In this document: in pieces, positions 1 through 8,597 of the stretch
Layout: the number at the start of each line of letters is the position of its first letter
Position numbering within the stretch: position 1 is the first letter of the stretch
Source of the DNA: Macrostomum hystrix
Lineage: Eukaryota > Platyhelminthes > Macrostomidae
NCBI GenBank assembly: GCA_950097015.1
Contig: CATNEN010000001.1
Location: forward strand, 16,186,501-16,250,500
Direction: 5' to 3'
DNA: 64,000 bases
Made by a program: the position numbers and the translations under genes
The notes under the pieces: generated by a model
What the model was told of the DNA's origin: nothing
The model's database searches: none
What the model saw: only the letters and a program-made list of their open reading frames with translations

Positions 1-565
1 CATTTTGTCTCAGTCATGTTTCTAAAAAAAGTTTTACTTTCTCGTGGTCGAAGTGAAATTTGTAAAAGTGCTTGTCTCTTGGGTGGGTCTTGGTGATAAG
101 CTTGTCCTCGTAGTAATGCCTCAGCGCTCGCTTCATCGTTTCAAAGCTTTCTCGATTTATAGTTTTACCTCTCGGGATTCAGTTACATTTCCGCGATCAA
201 AGTTCATTGCCCCAGAATCTGTATGGCACGGCTTCAAGAGGAGAAAGAGGGAAGAGAAAACAATTATGGTAGGTGTCTCCGCTTTAGACAGCTAGCCAAG
301 TTACAATACAAGTGAGCTATGCCACCCTAAAGAAACGCTTTGTTTGTCCAGTCTAGACTCTAGTGTACTTATCTCTGCTGCGTTTATTTCATGTTATTTT
401 ACTTGTCTCTCAAAATTTAGTTGGGTTGGGCCATGGAATTCCCCAATCCTGGAAGTAACACAGTGTTTTCACAAATAACGGTGGTAGACAATAATCATTA
501 TTTTTTTCTCATTGACATTGTCAATGACACTGATCCCTTTACAAAGTCGGTAATATACGTTTATA
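1..565. mobile_element. Left part of older repeat copy Y1
   Basis: This stretch aligns with parts of 6902-8405 (ETS exon end, then TTTAGACAGCTAGCCAA, then GGCCATGGAATTCCCC-type words) but lacks about 800 bp present there. It ends at the TA (564-565) where element Y2 begins. The same sequence resumes at 48675 on the far side of Y2. No complete gene is present. Confidence 0.6.
14..147 (-). pseudogene. ETS-domain fragment (C-terminal part)
   Basis: Read on the minus strand this encodes the recognition-helix end of an ETS domain (MKRALRHYYEDK, then FYKF), the same frame as the fuller copy at 6915-7219. The upstream half of the domain is missing because copy Y1 carries a deletion at about position 147. 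It is a fragment and cannot make a DNA-binding domain on its own. Confidence 0.7.
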
Positions 566-594
566 CCCGGTGTAAAAGTCATCGTCCGCCGGAC
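566..594 (+). repeat. Left terminal inverted repeat of Y2
   Basis: CCCGGTGTAAAAGTCATCG followed by TCCGCCGGAC. It pairs with 48646-48674. It contains the palindrome GTCCGCCGGAC, which recurs near both ends and is a candidate transposase-binding motif. Confidence 0.65.
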
Positions 595-645
595 GTCTTT
601 CGGACCCCTACGGTCCCATTTTGGCCTTCGTCAGCTCAGCTAAAA

Positions 646-1140
646 AATAATCGAGTTAGCTGCTGAAAACGTCTTAAGATGTCTTTATTTCAGTTATAAA
701 TGCATTTAGAAGATGAAAAAATGTGTACTTCGTACAGTCCGATTATAGTCCGAAAATGGCCGACGCGTCGACCGGCTCCAAAATGGTCCGATTTGAGTCC
801 GAAAAAGGCCGACGAGAAGGACGATGTTCCAAAAAAAATTACTCGTGAGTTAGCTGCTAAAAACGTCTTAAAAGGCCTTGATTTCAGTTCTAAATGCATT
901 TAAAAGATGAAAAAATGTGTAATTCGTACAGTCCGAAATTAGTCCGCAAAAGGCCGACGCGTCCGCGGTCCGTTTTGAGTCCTCAATAGGGCGACGAGGA
1001 GGACGATGTTCCATAAAAAAATTCTTGAGTTAGCTGCTGAAAACGTCATAAAAGGCTTTATTTTCCGTTACTTATGCATTTAAAAGATGAAAAATTGTGT
1101 AATTCCAACAGTCCGATTCCAGTCCGCAAAAAGGTCGTTT
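646..1140 (+). repeat. Subterminal tandem repeats, about 180 bp x 3
   Basis: Three diverged units begin near 652, 846 and 1025. Each holds GAGTTAGCTGCTGAAAACGTC, ATGCATTTAAAAGATGAAAAA and a cluster of GTCCG/GGCCGACG words. Tandem subterminal repeats next to a TIR are typical of CACTA/CMC-type DNA transposons. The same array lies at 50050-50500 in copy Y3. Short frames inside are not conserved and I do not call them genes. Confidence 0.7.
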
Positions 1141-2680
1141 TTTGATCTACTGTACAGAACCTAACATGCTTGAAATACTACTCGTATTTAAACGTTAGTA
1201 GTGCAGCAAGTTAAATGTTTGGTTTGTATAATCGCAATATTTAGTTTTTAGATATAAATTATTTACTATACATATACTTACTGTTTTACTGATCAGTGAG
1301 AGCTAGGAAATAAAATTTGTGTGCATCAGTGAAACAATTTACGAGTATATAGTGGAATCATCAAAATATTCTGAGCGTGTATACAATTCGATCTTCTGGT
1401 CGGCCATGCATATTCCGGCCGTCTGCAGTAAACCGCTCAATAGCCGTATAAAATGATTGATACTGCGGCAACTGCTTTAATTGCATTACATCTCGAATAG
1501 CTATGTATTTAGGAGTGTATAGAATAGGTAGAAATCGCATAATTGTGATGGTCCGTTTTCCGTCCGATTTGAGTCCGTAAAAAGGCGACGTGAATGTAAA
1601 ATTTAACAAACACATGTATTTTGACCGCAGGCAATAAAAAGTTTTGTCTCAGAAGAAGCCAGTTGCACTAAACTTAATAAGAAGTCAGAATCAATTTTTT
1701 AGTTTCAAATTGCAGCTTAAAAACGAAATAATGGCCTGAGCAAAGTTTTTGAAAGCGCATGCACTGCAAACTTTCACTTTGACCTGACCGGATCCTCAAT
1801 TAATTAGCTATTATGTACGTGAGAATTCTCGATTCGATCAACGAATTCTCAAAAACTGTTCACAGTAAGACACTGAAATTCATTAGACAAGACAAAGTGA
1901 ATATAAACACCGATATCAAACTCGCCATCTACTTTGTGGATTATCTATATAAGTTAATTATTAAGTGAAAGTCTATTTGATCAGCAATGTCAGTGTAGCT
2001 TAGTTAGGATATATTATGAAGCTACAGGAATATTTTTACAAAAAAGAGTGTTATTTTAAAGCGCATAGTGTATATTTACTTTTATTTAGCAAAAAATCCA
2101 TCTTTTTGCAACATTTTATAATGAATTGTACCATGTGAGGCTTAAATGCCTATATACTATATAGCTAGGTTACAATTCCTATTTTCTGCTCTAGATACTT
2201 CAAGTCTAACTTCTGTTTATTCTTGGGCTTTCACAAGTGGCTATTTTATTGAAACAGTGAAAGAAAGAAACTGTTATATAGCTATATGATATGAGAACTA
2301 ATTGTCATGAAAAATGTTTTATTACTTATTAGCTGGTTTAGGTATGTGGCATGCAGTTTTGGTCATGCTTAGGCATTAAGAAGCAAAGATCTGTCAGTCA
2401 ACAGTGAGCTATAGTCAATCATGCCTTTCATAATCTTGGATGGCAGCAGCATTCAGGCTAGCTCTTGTTGGCCAAGCACCAGATACAGTAGAAGTTCCAG
2501 TAAGCTCTCGTACATGCAGATTGAGAATCTTGCCATTCCTTAACCTGTTTGAAAAGGATAAGGTGGTTAAGAGAGTTATTGGTTAGCTTGTTGGTTTTAA
2601 ATGTATTAAACAGAGCAGAAAAATAAATAACATAGCACATATATTATATATAGGCTAAGTAATTAATATAATTTATTATA
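1141..2680. other. AT-rich non-coding part of Y2
   Basis: I see no credible coding region. The sequence aligns with 50500-52020 over its whole length with scattered substitutions and small indels that do not respect any frame. A stray GTCCGTTTTCCGTCCG cluster near 1550 resembles the subterminal repeats. Confidence 0.6.
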
Positions 2681-2842
2681 CCTATCCGGCCAATTGTGCA
2701 GTATGGTCAACAGCACAGCCACAGCTATTGTGCAGCATACGCTCGAATCTAAAGGCTGCACATGGCTGTTCAGTCCATGGACTGAGGGATGCCAGACCCA
2801 CCTTAAGTTCAAATAGCTAATATTGGTACCCATTTTACAGCT
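2680..2842 (-). mobile_element. SINE family 1, truncated 3' part
   Basis: Contains the family hallmark CAGTCCATGGACTG and GGTACCCATTTTACAGCT in the reverse orientation relative to the full-length copy at 3261. It lacks the tRNA-like head. The orthologous piece is at 52020-52180. Confidence 0.7.
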
Positions 2843-3250
2843 AGCTTGGATAAACAGAGGGGCGGATAGCTCGGTCTGTAAAGGTGTCGGACTCTGGATC
2901 AGATGGTCCTGGGTTCAACTCCCGACCTAGTCTAGAACTATTCGTGCAGCCTTTGGCAAGCTGCTTTGCCCTGATGTGCACACAGTCTACTCAGCTGCAA
3001 ATGAGTACCGATATTTCGTCGGGGAATAATAATTCCGGCTGGCGTGAAATTAAGCAGTTCTGTGCGGCAATTCAGTGGGTTTTGATGCTGCCGATATGTT
3101 TGGAAAAAATAAATTCCATTGCTGACACGCGGCTGTCAACCGGTGTCCGAGAGGGCCGGGGAGTACATTAGGTGTGCAGTCCCCACCTGCTAGTGTGCTT
3201 GACACACAACACCTGCACTGGCCCTTGTGTCTAGTGTCATTATTATTATT
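2843..3250 (+). mobile_element. SINE family 2 (tRNA-headed) with 11-bp target duplication
   Basis: The head has an A-box-like GATAGCTCGGTCTGTAAAGG and a B box GGGTTCAACTCCC, and the tail is (ATT)n. It is flanked by ATTTTACAGCT at 2832-2842 and 3251-3261. The paralogous site near 52180 has a single ATTTTACAGCT and no insert, so this is a clean insertion that postdates the Y2/Y3 split. Confidence 0.85.
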
Positions 3251-3260
3251 ATTTTACAGC

Positions 3261-3600
3261 TGGGTTGTAGCCCAGCAGTTAGAGCGTCAGACTCGCATCT
3301 TGAAGGTTGATGGTTCGATTCCTGACTCCTGTTTCTTTAAGAAACAATTTGAAATTTGTGTCTCTAAGATAGGCAATTAACTCTGAATTGCTTCAGTTCA
3401 GCTAGCTATTATATGGGTACCAGTATTAGCTGTGGTAACTTATAGTGGGTGTAGCCATCCCCAGTCGATGGACTGTACTGGCTGTAGTCCATAGCCGTAC
3501 ACAGTCTTCAGATGCGCCGCACAATAGTTGCAGCTGTGCTGTCGGCTACACATCTGGCCCATAGTGACAGTTGTAATTAGTTAATGGATTATTATTAATT
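3261..3600 (+). mobile_element. SINE family 1, full length
   Basis: The tRNA-like head has TAGCCCAGCAGTTAGAGCG as A box and GGTTCGATTCC as B box. The body includes TTGCTTCAGTTCA, GGTACCAG and GATGGACTG, and the tail is ATTATTATTAA. Truncated members are scattered on both strands of the window. Confidence 0.8.
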
Positions 3601-3794
3601 TTATAACAGGGTGAACTGAAGCAAGCAAGTTAGGCCTCTTGCCAAAGGGCATAAGTTGTACCAGTAGAGTTAGGAATCAAACCCCCACCCTAATTCCCCC
3701 CTGCCTCATCTATCCTATGTCTAATCCCTGCCCTTTCTCAGATTCCTACATTTAATACAGCCGTCGTCTTTTAGGTTCTGTAAGTGGCCCACTG
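3601..3794. other. Short spacer between SINE copies
   Basis: Starts with GGGTGAACTGAAGCAA and TTGCCAAAGGGCATAA, which resemble the SINE body, then runs into unique sequence ending in GTAAGTGGCCCACTGG. No gene is seen. Confidence 0.4.
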
Positions 3795-4070
3795 GCTCAT
3801 TGCCGACCCCTAGCTGCTAAATACCAGACCAAATAACTCAAGTATACACTGGGGTCACTGGCTAGATTTGCAGCCGACAGCACAGCGGAGCTATTGCGCG
3901 GCTCATCTGAAGACTGCGTACAGCTGTACAGTCCATGGACTGGGGGGACACCACACCCACCTTCAATTATCCCAGCGAATGCTGGTACCATTTAACAGCT
4001 GGGTGAACTAAAGCAATGCAGAGTAAATTAAGTGTCTTGCTAAAGGACACAAATTGTCTCACATGAATAC
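3795..4070 (-). mobile_element. SINE family 1, 3' part, reverse orientation
   Basis: Carries GTCCATGGACTG, ATGCTGGTACCATTTAACAGC and CTTGCTAAAGGACACAA in the order expected for a reverse-strand copy. The ortholog in Y3 is at 52935-53165. No head is visible. Confidence 0.7.
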
Positions 4071-4869
4071 AGCAGACCAAATAACCCTAGCTAGTACCAA
4101 CAGCTAGCAATAGCTAGTGAATGCTATAATTTTTATGACACTTTAGGGTCTGACATACAGAGGTAGTATATATGTTTAGTAAGCTTTTAAGTTAAAAAAT
4201 ACATGCATAGTACCTTTTTAGACAAACTGAACCTGTACACATGTATTATTTAAACCAATGGCTCAAAATTAATTTGAGTTACAATTGATAGTAGCTATCA
4301 ATTGTGGGTTAGGTGTTAAGTATTTCACAAAAGGATCATGATTAGTCAAGCCCTTACTATGTGACCAGCAGTTCTCAGATGCACTGATGTAAGGAAAGCA
4401 GTTGCTATAGGTAGTACTGCCTTAAGCCAGTCAAAAATGCCACCATTCCAGCTAGTGTGATAAGTACCTGTTCAATAATGTTGAATATTTTAATAGCTGA
4501 AAAACTTATTACTATTAGCCATTTAAATTAGTCTGATAAAAAATGTTCGAGCTACAATTAAAACTAGTAACTCACCAGTCAGCTGAATTTATTTAATAGA
4601 ACACTCTTGCCGAAACCTAGTCTTGTTTCGTCCGTCTTTGAATTTCTTTTATTTGTTTAATTCCTTCGAGATTCTTTTGATTGCTTCTCATTTGATTCCT
4701 GAGATTTCAGTGCTGAGTGCTCTTAAAAATCGATAATAATACAAAGATCTGTTCATACGATCTGGATTAAAAAGATACGAATTTGATAAAAACCACTTAA
4801 TTTCAGGTATCTAATTTCTAGTTTCAAGTGGATATTAAGGATATCAAGTGGATATATAGTCCCAACATA
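4071..4869. other. Non-coding AT-rich part of Y2
   Basis: No coding frame or RNA gene is recognised. It aligns with 53165-53890 in Y3. Confidence 0.5.
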
Positions 4870-5015
4870 ATCTACAGAATTAGAGATCATCTACAGAATC
4901 AGAGATAATCTACACAATCAGACATAATCTACAGAATCAGAGATAATCTACAGAATCAGAGATAATCTACAGAATCAGAGATAATCTACAGAATTAGAGA
5001 TCATCTACGGAATCA
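4870..5015 (+). repeat. Minisatellite, about 20-bp unit
   Basis: Roughly seven copies of ATAATCTACAGAATCAGAG. Copy Y3 has an unrelated short repeat (GATCTACTGTC type, 53900-53970) at the equivalent place, so the tract just before the mini-ORF turns over rapidly. Confidence 0.85.
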
Positions 5016-5024
5016 GATATATAA

Positions 5025-5231
5025 ATGGATATTAAGCAGCAGCAGCACCAGCAGCAGCAGGCACAGGCGCAGCAGGCCCCGCAGCAGGCGCAGCAGCAGG
5101 GCCCTGGCTCACCGTGGCTTATAGAGCCACACACGGTGGGCCAGGGCGGCACGTGGAAGGTGAAGGTAGGTGCCGGGGCATCTACCAACTTTACCCCGCC
5201 CCGGCACCTACCTTCCGGTGGAAAAAAATAA
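5025..5231 (+). CDS. Gln-rich mini-ORF of 68 aa, conserved between Y copies
   Basis: The first 25 or so residues are Gln-rich (QQQHQQQQAQAQQ). They are followed by a shared core GPGSPWL, EPHTVGQG, WKVKVGAGAS and NFTPPRHL. The Y3 version (53978-54178) keeps the frame, and length differences are multiples of three. Against a coding role, the core overlies two strong inverted repeats, so RNA or DNA structure could explain the conservation just as well. No known domain, signal peptide or membrane segment is visible. Function is unknown. Confidence 0.4.
   Translation: MDIKQQQHQQQQAQAQQAPQQAQQQGPGSPWLIEPHTVGQGGTWKVKVGAGASTNFTPPRHLPSGGKK
5097..5147 (+). other. Hairpin 1 (inverted repeat) in the mini-ORF
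   Basis: GGGCCCTGGCTCACCGTGG pairs with CACACGGTGGGCCAGGGC across a short loop. The same foldback occurs in Y3 at about 54032-54084, with loop changes and the arms largely intact. Confidence 0.75.
5165..5218 (+). other. Hairpin 2: 18-bp perfect inverted repeat
   Basis: GAAGGTAGGTGCCGGGGC pairs perfectly with GCCCCGGCACCTACCTTC across an 18-nt loop. In Y3 (54103-54156) one arm carries a single change. It lies immediately after hairpin 1. Confidence 0.8.
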
Positions 5232-6207
5232 TAAGGTTTGTTAAACCACGTACTTTTTGCTATTTTATACTAATGGTTCTTCGCAATTCTTGACAGTTTT
5301 TATAACAATTCTTTAAATATGCTTTTAAACATCCTGAAAAAGATATACCCGGTTTTGCAGGTTTTACTTTCCTTTAAAAGCTTCATATTGGTGCTAGGTG
5401 GTAAAACTAAATCTCTTTCTAGCCATTAGCTACACGTCGTTTAACATGCTGCAATTCACACAACAAATGCTAACACAATATTACAATAAAGCAAAATGCA
5501 CTCACCTTTAATATGACAGTAACTAAATGCTATAACGTTAGTCTTTTTGTCGCACTTCGTGTGCAACCATGCAGCTCATTCCATAAGCCAACCCCAAGCA
5601 TTTGCTTAGAGTTGGATGCATGCCCTTGTTGCCATTGGATAAAGCATTTATTAAAGGTGCATGTTTTTACTAAATAATGATATTTGCGCCTTAAAACTCC
5701 TTTTCGCCTTTCAGAGCACAAATATTTATGCAGCGCCACGATGCTCTACGATATATACGATACGATACGTATACGTATACGATACGAATACGATACATAC
5801 GATGCATGCAGCGCCATAACTATAGTTAAAGATTGCGCGGCTCATATAGGATATGCAGCGCCATAGGATTTTCGGATATCTATGCCTTCGTGTCTTTATT
5901 TATTTCACACTTGTTTATTTATTACATGCACTGCATGCATTAAGTATTTATAAATTGCTTTAGCTTTGCACGACAACAAACATATTTATTGAGCTATTGC
6001 ACCTTGCTTTGTGTTTAAGATGCACTTAAGATGCATGCATGCAATTAGCTTCTTAGAATGACTTGATATAATAGCTGGCTATAATCGCATCTGTCCCTTA
6101 AAGGCTTGCTGAAATGTAGCTGAAATTCATAGTTGACTAGGGATCAAATTTCAACCGAAAGCAAAAACTGTATACTGTCAAATTCCAATTTTTGTTTTCC
6201 CCGTTCC
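5232..6207. other. Non-coding stretch with simple-sequence patch
   Basis: No gene is seen. A GATACGATACGTATACG patch lies at 5745-5810 and is absent from the paralogous Y3 segment. The rest aligns to 54180-55020. Confidence 0.5.
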
Positions 6208-6540
6208 AGAAAATCCTGAGACGTGTGTTGCAAGGTGGTCGGCAGAAAATGTACCGACGAGACATCGCTCTTAGCTTTTACCTCGGATGTAAAGGTATGC
6301 AGTTACTTTCTTCTTAAGCAGTTTGAGTTTAAATTCACATTAGGAATTCAAAATGAGATAAATGAATTAATCTAACCCTCTGCAGCATGGGGAATTTCAG
6401 TCAGCGTCGAGCACAAGTTTGCCCAGCGTCCCGGCTAGCTGCATCTGGCCGAGTTTAGCAGGTTAGAGAACGACAGCGACATTCACGAACTCCTTGTCAT
6501 GTCAATAGAGTTCCACGGCTGCACTCGCAACAACGTTAAG
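6208..6540 (+). pseudogene. Possible two-exon remnant of unknown gene
   Basis: A first open block follows TTCCAG at 6207 and ends at a GTATGC donor near 6295. A second follows CTGCAG at about 6387 and runs to about 6540. The second block reads plausibly (EFSRLENDSDIHELL) but has an in-frame TAG after RPG, also present in Y3. Y3 has two extra bases in the first block that alter the frame. It could be a degraded interaction-domain exon associated with the nearby ETS pseudogene, but that gene is on the opposite strand. I do not assign a family. Confidence 0.3.
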
Positions 6541-6914
6541 TGTGCTTTTTTTTTAGTTTATGAAATAATGTGCAGCAACTATTAGTTTATTTATAGTATA
6601 GCATTTATAAGTACTCGTAGATATCATACTTTTATAGGAAACAGTCGGTCTCAATTACATGTCTTCAAAATCAAGGCTTAATTACAGATGATAAGTCATG
6701 CATGGACAATATGAGAAAACACAAGAAAACAGAACAAAACATGGCCGTAAGAAACAATAGTTTACATGAGTGAAGTAGCGCAACTGACAATCAGACAATC
6801 CGTGATGTAATTCTGAGTCATTGTCTGGATCATGTGATTTCTAGGGCAATGTAGGGATTTCTGAGGTATTAATTAAATTATGGGATTTCTGATTTGGGTG
6901 TCATTTTGTCTCAG

Positions 6915-7637
6915 TCATTTTTCTAAAAAAAGTTTTACTTTCTCGTGGTCGAAGTGAAATTTGTAAAAGTGCTTGTCTCTTGGGTGGGTCTTGGTGATAA
7001 GCTTGTCCTCATAGTAATGCCTCAGCGCTCGCTTCATCGTTTCAAAGCTCATGTCCCGCCGCTTGTAACTGCCCTACGCCTCTGCTAGGCCGGTTGGGTT
7101 TAGAATTTGGAAAATGCCCTCCAGCTTGTTCTCCCAGCGCAAGCAGGGTGGCGACAGGTCAGCGACAGGCGGAGTTTCGAGTAACTGGTACAGAAACTCC
7201 CACAGCCAAAAATTCCTGTCTGAGGTTGGGCAATGCTAAGTTTTGATAGCTAATTGTTGTTAAATACTAAAGATTCTCAAATCCCAAATTTTCGCAGCTC
7301 AAAAACACTAACCGATGCCAGCACGCTTCTTCCTTGTTCTTTTTATGACGCCTGGCGGCTGCACATGCGTTGGGAGATGCGAAGTGGGCGGATCAAGCGA
7401 ATGAACCCAGCAAAGGGAGCAATCAATCGCCGAAGCATTCAGTCGCTGCTGCGGATGCTGTTGCTGTCCGATGGACCAGATGGACTCCGATGCGCTCATG
7501 GCCCCAGTATCATCTTCGTTGGCAACCGGCTTGTACAAATCGAAGAGGGCAGCGCTTTCGTAAGACTGGAGGTCACTGAATTCGCAGCGCATCACGGCGA
7601 AGTCCAAATTGTCTAGACTGCCCAGGTCATCGACGGG
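6915..7637 (-). pseudogene. ETS transcription-factor pseudogene (two exons)
   Basis: Exon a (7637-7313) encodes an acidic linker ending in a basic patch, KRTRKKR. Exon b (7219-6915) encodes an ETS domain: FWLWEFLYQLL, LRWENKLEGIFQIL, MSFETMKRALRHYY and FYKF. The intron 7312-7220 (93 bp, GT...AG) joins the two in phase. The Trp expected in the conserved WG before the K-rich helix is a TAG stop (7076-7074), and the same stop is in Y3. LWEF and a basic patch just before the domain recall the ESE/ELF3-type subgroup, but I am sure only of the ETS family. The protein would truncate inside the DNA-binding domain. It probably represents a captured host gene amplified with the transposon after inactivation. 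Confidence 0.8.
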
Positions 7638-8078
7638 CTGGTAAGAATAAATGGGTTTGCGATTAGCTTGTCTCCCGTGAACAATCAATCTAGACACCGT
7701 GTCCCATAGCTAGACAATCTAGCCACTCTCCGCAATCAAGTGTTGCTATAGTAACTGTCTTTCTAGCTATAAGCTAGCTACCTAGAAAATCTACGAGATT
7801 TTGATATACTCCTAGTAGATACCCACTGTCTCCCATAGAACAACCAGTCACTGTCTCGAATCATATAGATTTACCTTTAGGGATTCAGTTGTATTTCGGC
7901 TATCAAAATTCATTGTCCCAGTGTCTGGCACAGCCTCTAAGAGGAACCAGTTAATATTACTCTTGGCCGCTTCCGCTTTGTTGCTTATAGTTGTTGGAAA
8001 AAATATTGTGGCCGTGTCTCCGCTTTAGACAGCTAGCCAAATCAAGTTACAATGTAAGGTATCTATGCTACCCTAAAG

Positions 8079-8137
8079 CAAGGACCTCTGAATACAAGCA
8101 TCGATCTATTTATAGATGCTATTTATAGAAGTCCTTG
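8079..8137. mobile_element. 59-bp micro-MITE with 8-bp target duplication
   Basis: The ends CAAGGAC and GTCCTTG are inverted, with an inner inverted pair AGCATC/GATGCT. Flanks are CCCTAAAG at 8071-8078 and 8138-8145. The same site in Y1 (about 330) and near 49705 has CCCTAA(A)G once and no insert. An 8-bp duplication and CAAGG-type ends suggest an hAT-derived MITE. Confidence 0.75.
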
Positions 8138-8593
8138 CCCTAAAGAAACGCTTTGTTTGTCTAGTCTAGACTCTAGTGATTCTAGACTCTTATCTCTGCT
8201 GTGTATTTTACTTCCCCTCTGGATCTCTCAAAATTTAGTTGGGTTAGACCATGAAATTCCCCAGGCTATTGTATTGTCTACCATTACGGTTGTAGACAAT
8301 AATCAGTAAATATATTTCTAATTGCCATTGTCAAAGACAGTTGTTGTTGCTGTTTTGTTGTTGTATTGTCAATGACACTGATCCCTTTACAAATTTGGTA
8401 ATATACGTTTATAATTTTGATTAAGGGCAATCATTCTAGACAGATAAATACTCGTATGTAAATTGGATTTAAAACATTCCGAATTTCTTCCAGATATTCT
8501 CCATGAACACCTGACGCCCGGTACACGGTCAGGTGCGTCGAGAAATGGAAGCTGCGGATGACATTGATATTAGTGTCTATTCTAAGATTGCTC

Positions 8594-8597
8594 CTCA
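8594..8597. repeat. Target-site duplication CTCA, left of LTR element A
   Basis: CTCA precedes the LTR TG at 8598 and recurs at 19535-19538 after the other LTR. The empty site at 48843-48856 reads GATTGCTCCCCAGAAG, which is CTCA with one substitution. Confidence 0.8.

Larger units (their letters stand above)
7640..8597. other. Non-coding Y2 sequence receiving LTR insertions
   Basis: Shared with 56454-57293 and, in pieces, with 150-565, 48675-48850 and 49510-49973. It holds the micro-MITE at 8079 and the insertion site of LTR element A. No gene is seen. Confidence 0.5.

Noticed and set aside
2884-3171. 95-aa plus-strand frame
   Set aside because: It lies entirely within a tRNA-headed SINE bounded by an 11-bp target duplication.
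3281-3331. A true tRNA gene (A box and B box present)
   Set aside because: The sequence continues into a repeated body with an ATT tail and has multiple dispersed copies, so it is the head of a SINE. The acceptor stem does not pair convincingly.
7254-7616. 120-aa plus-strand frame, conserved at 56070-56432
   Set aside because: It is antisense to the ETS linker exon, which has splice sites and joins the ETS domain. Conservation follows from the recent duplication.
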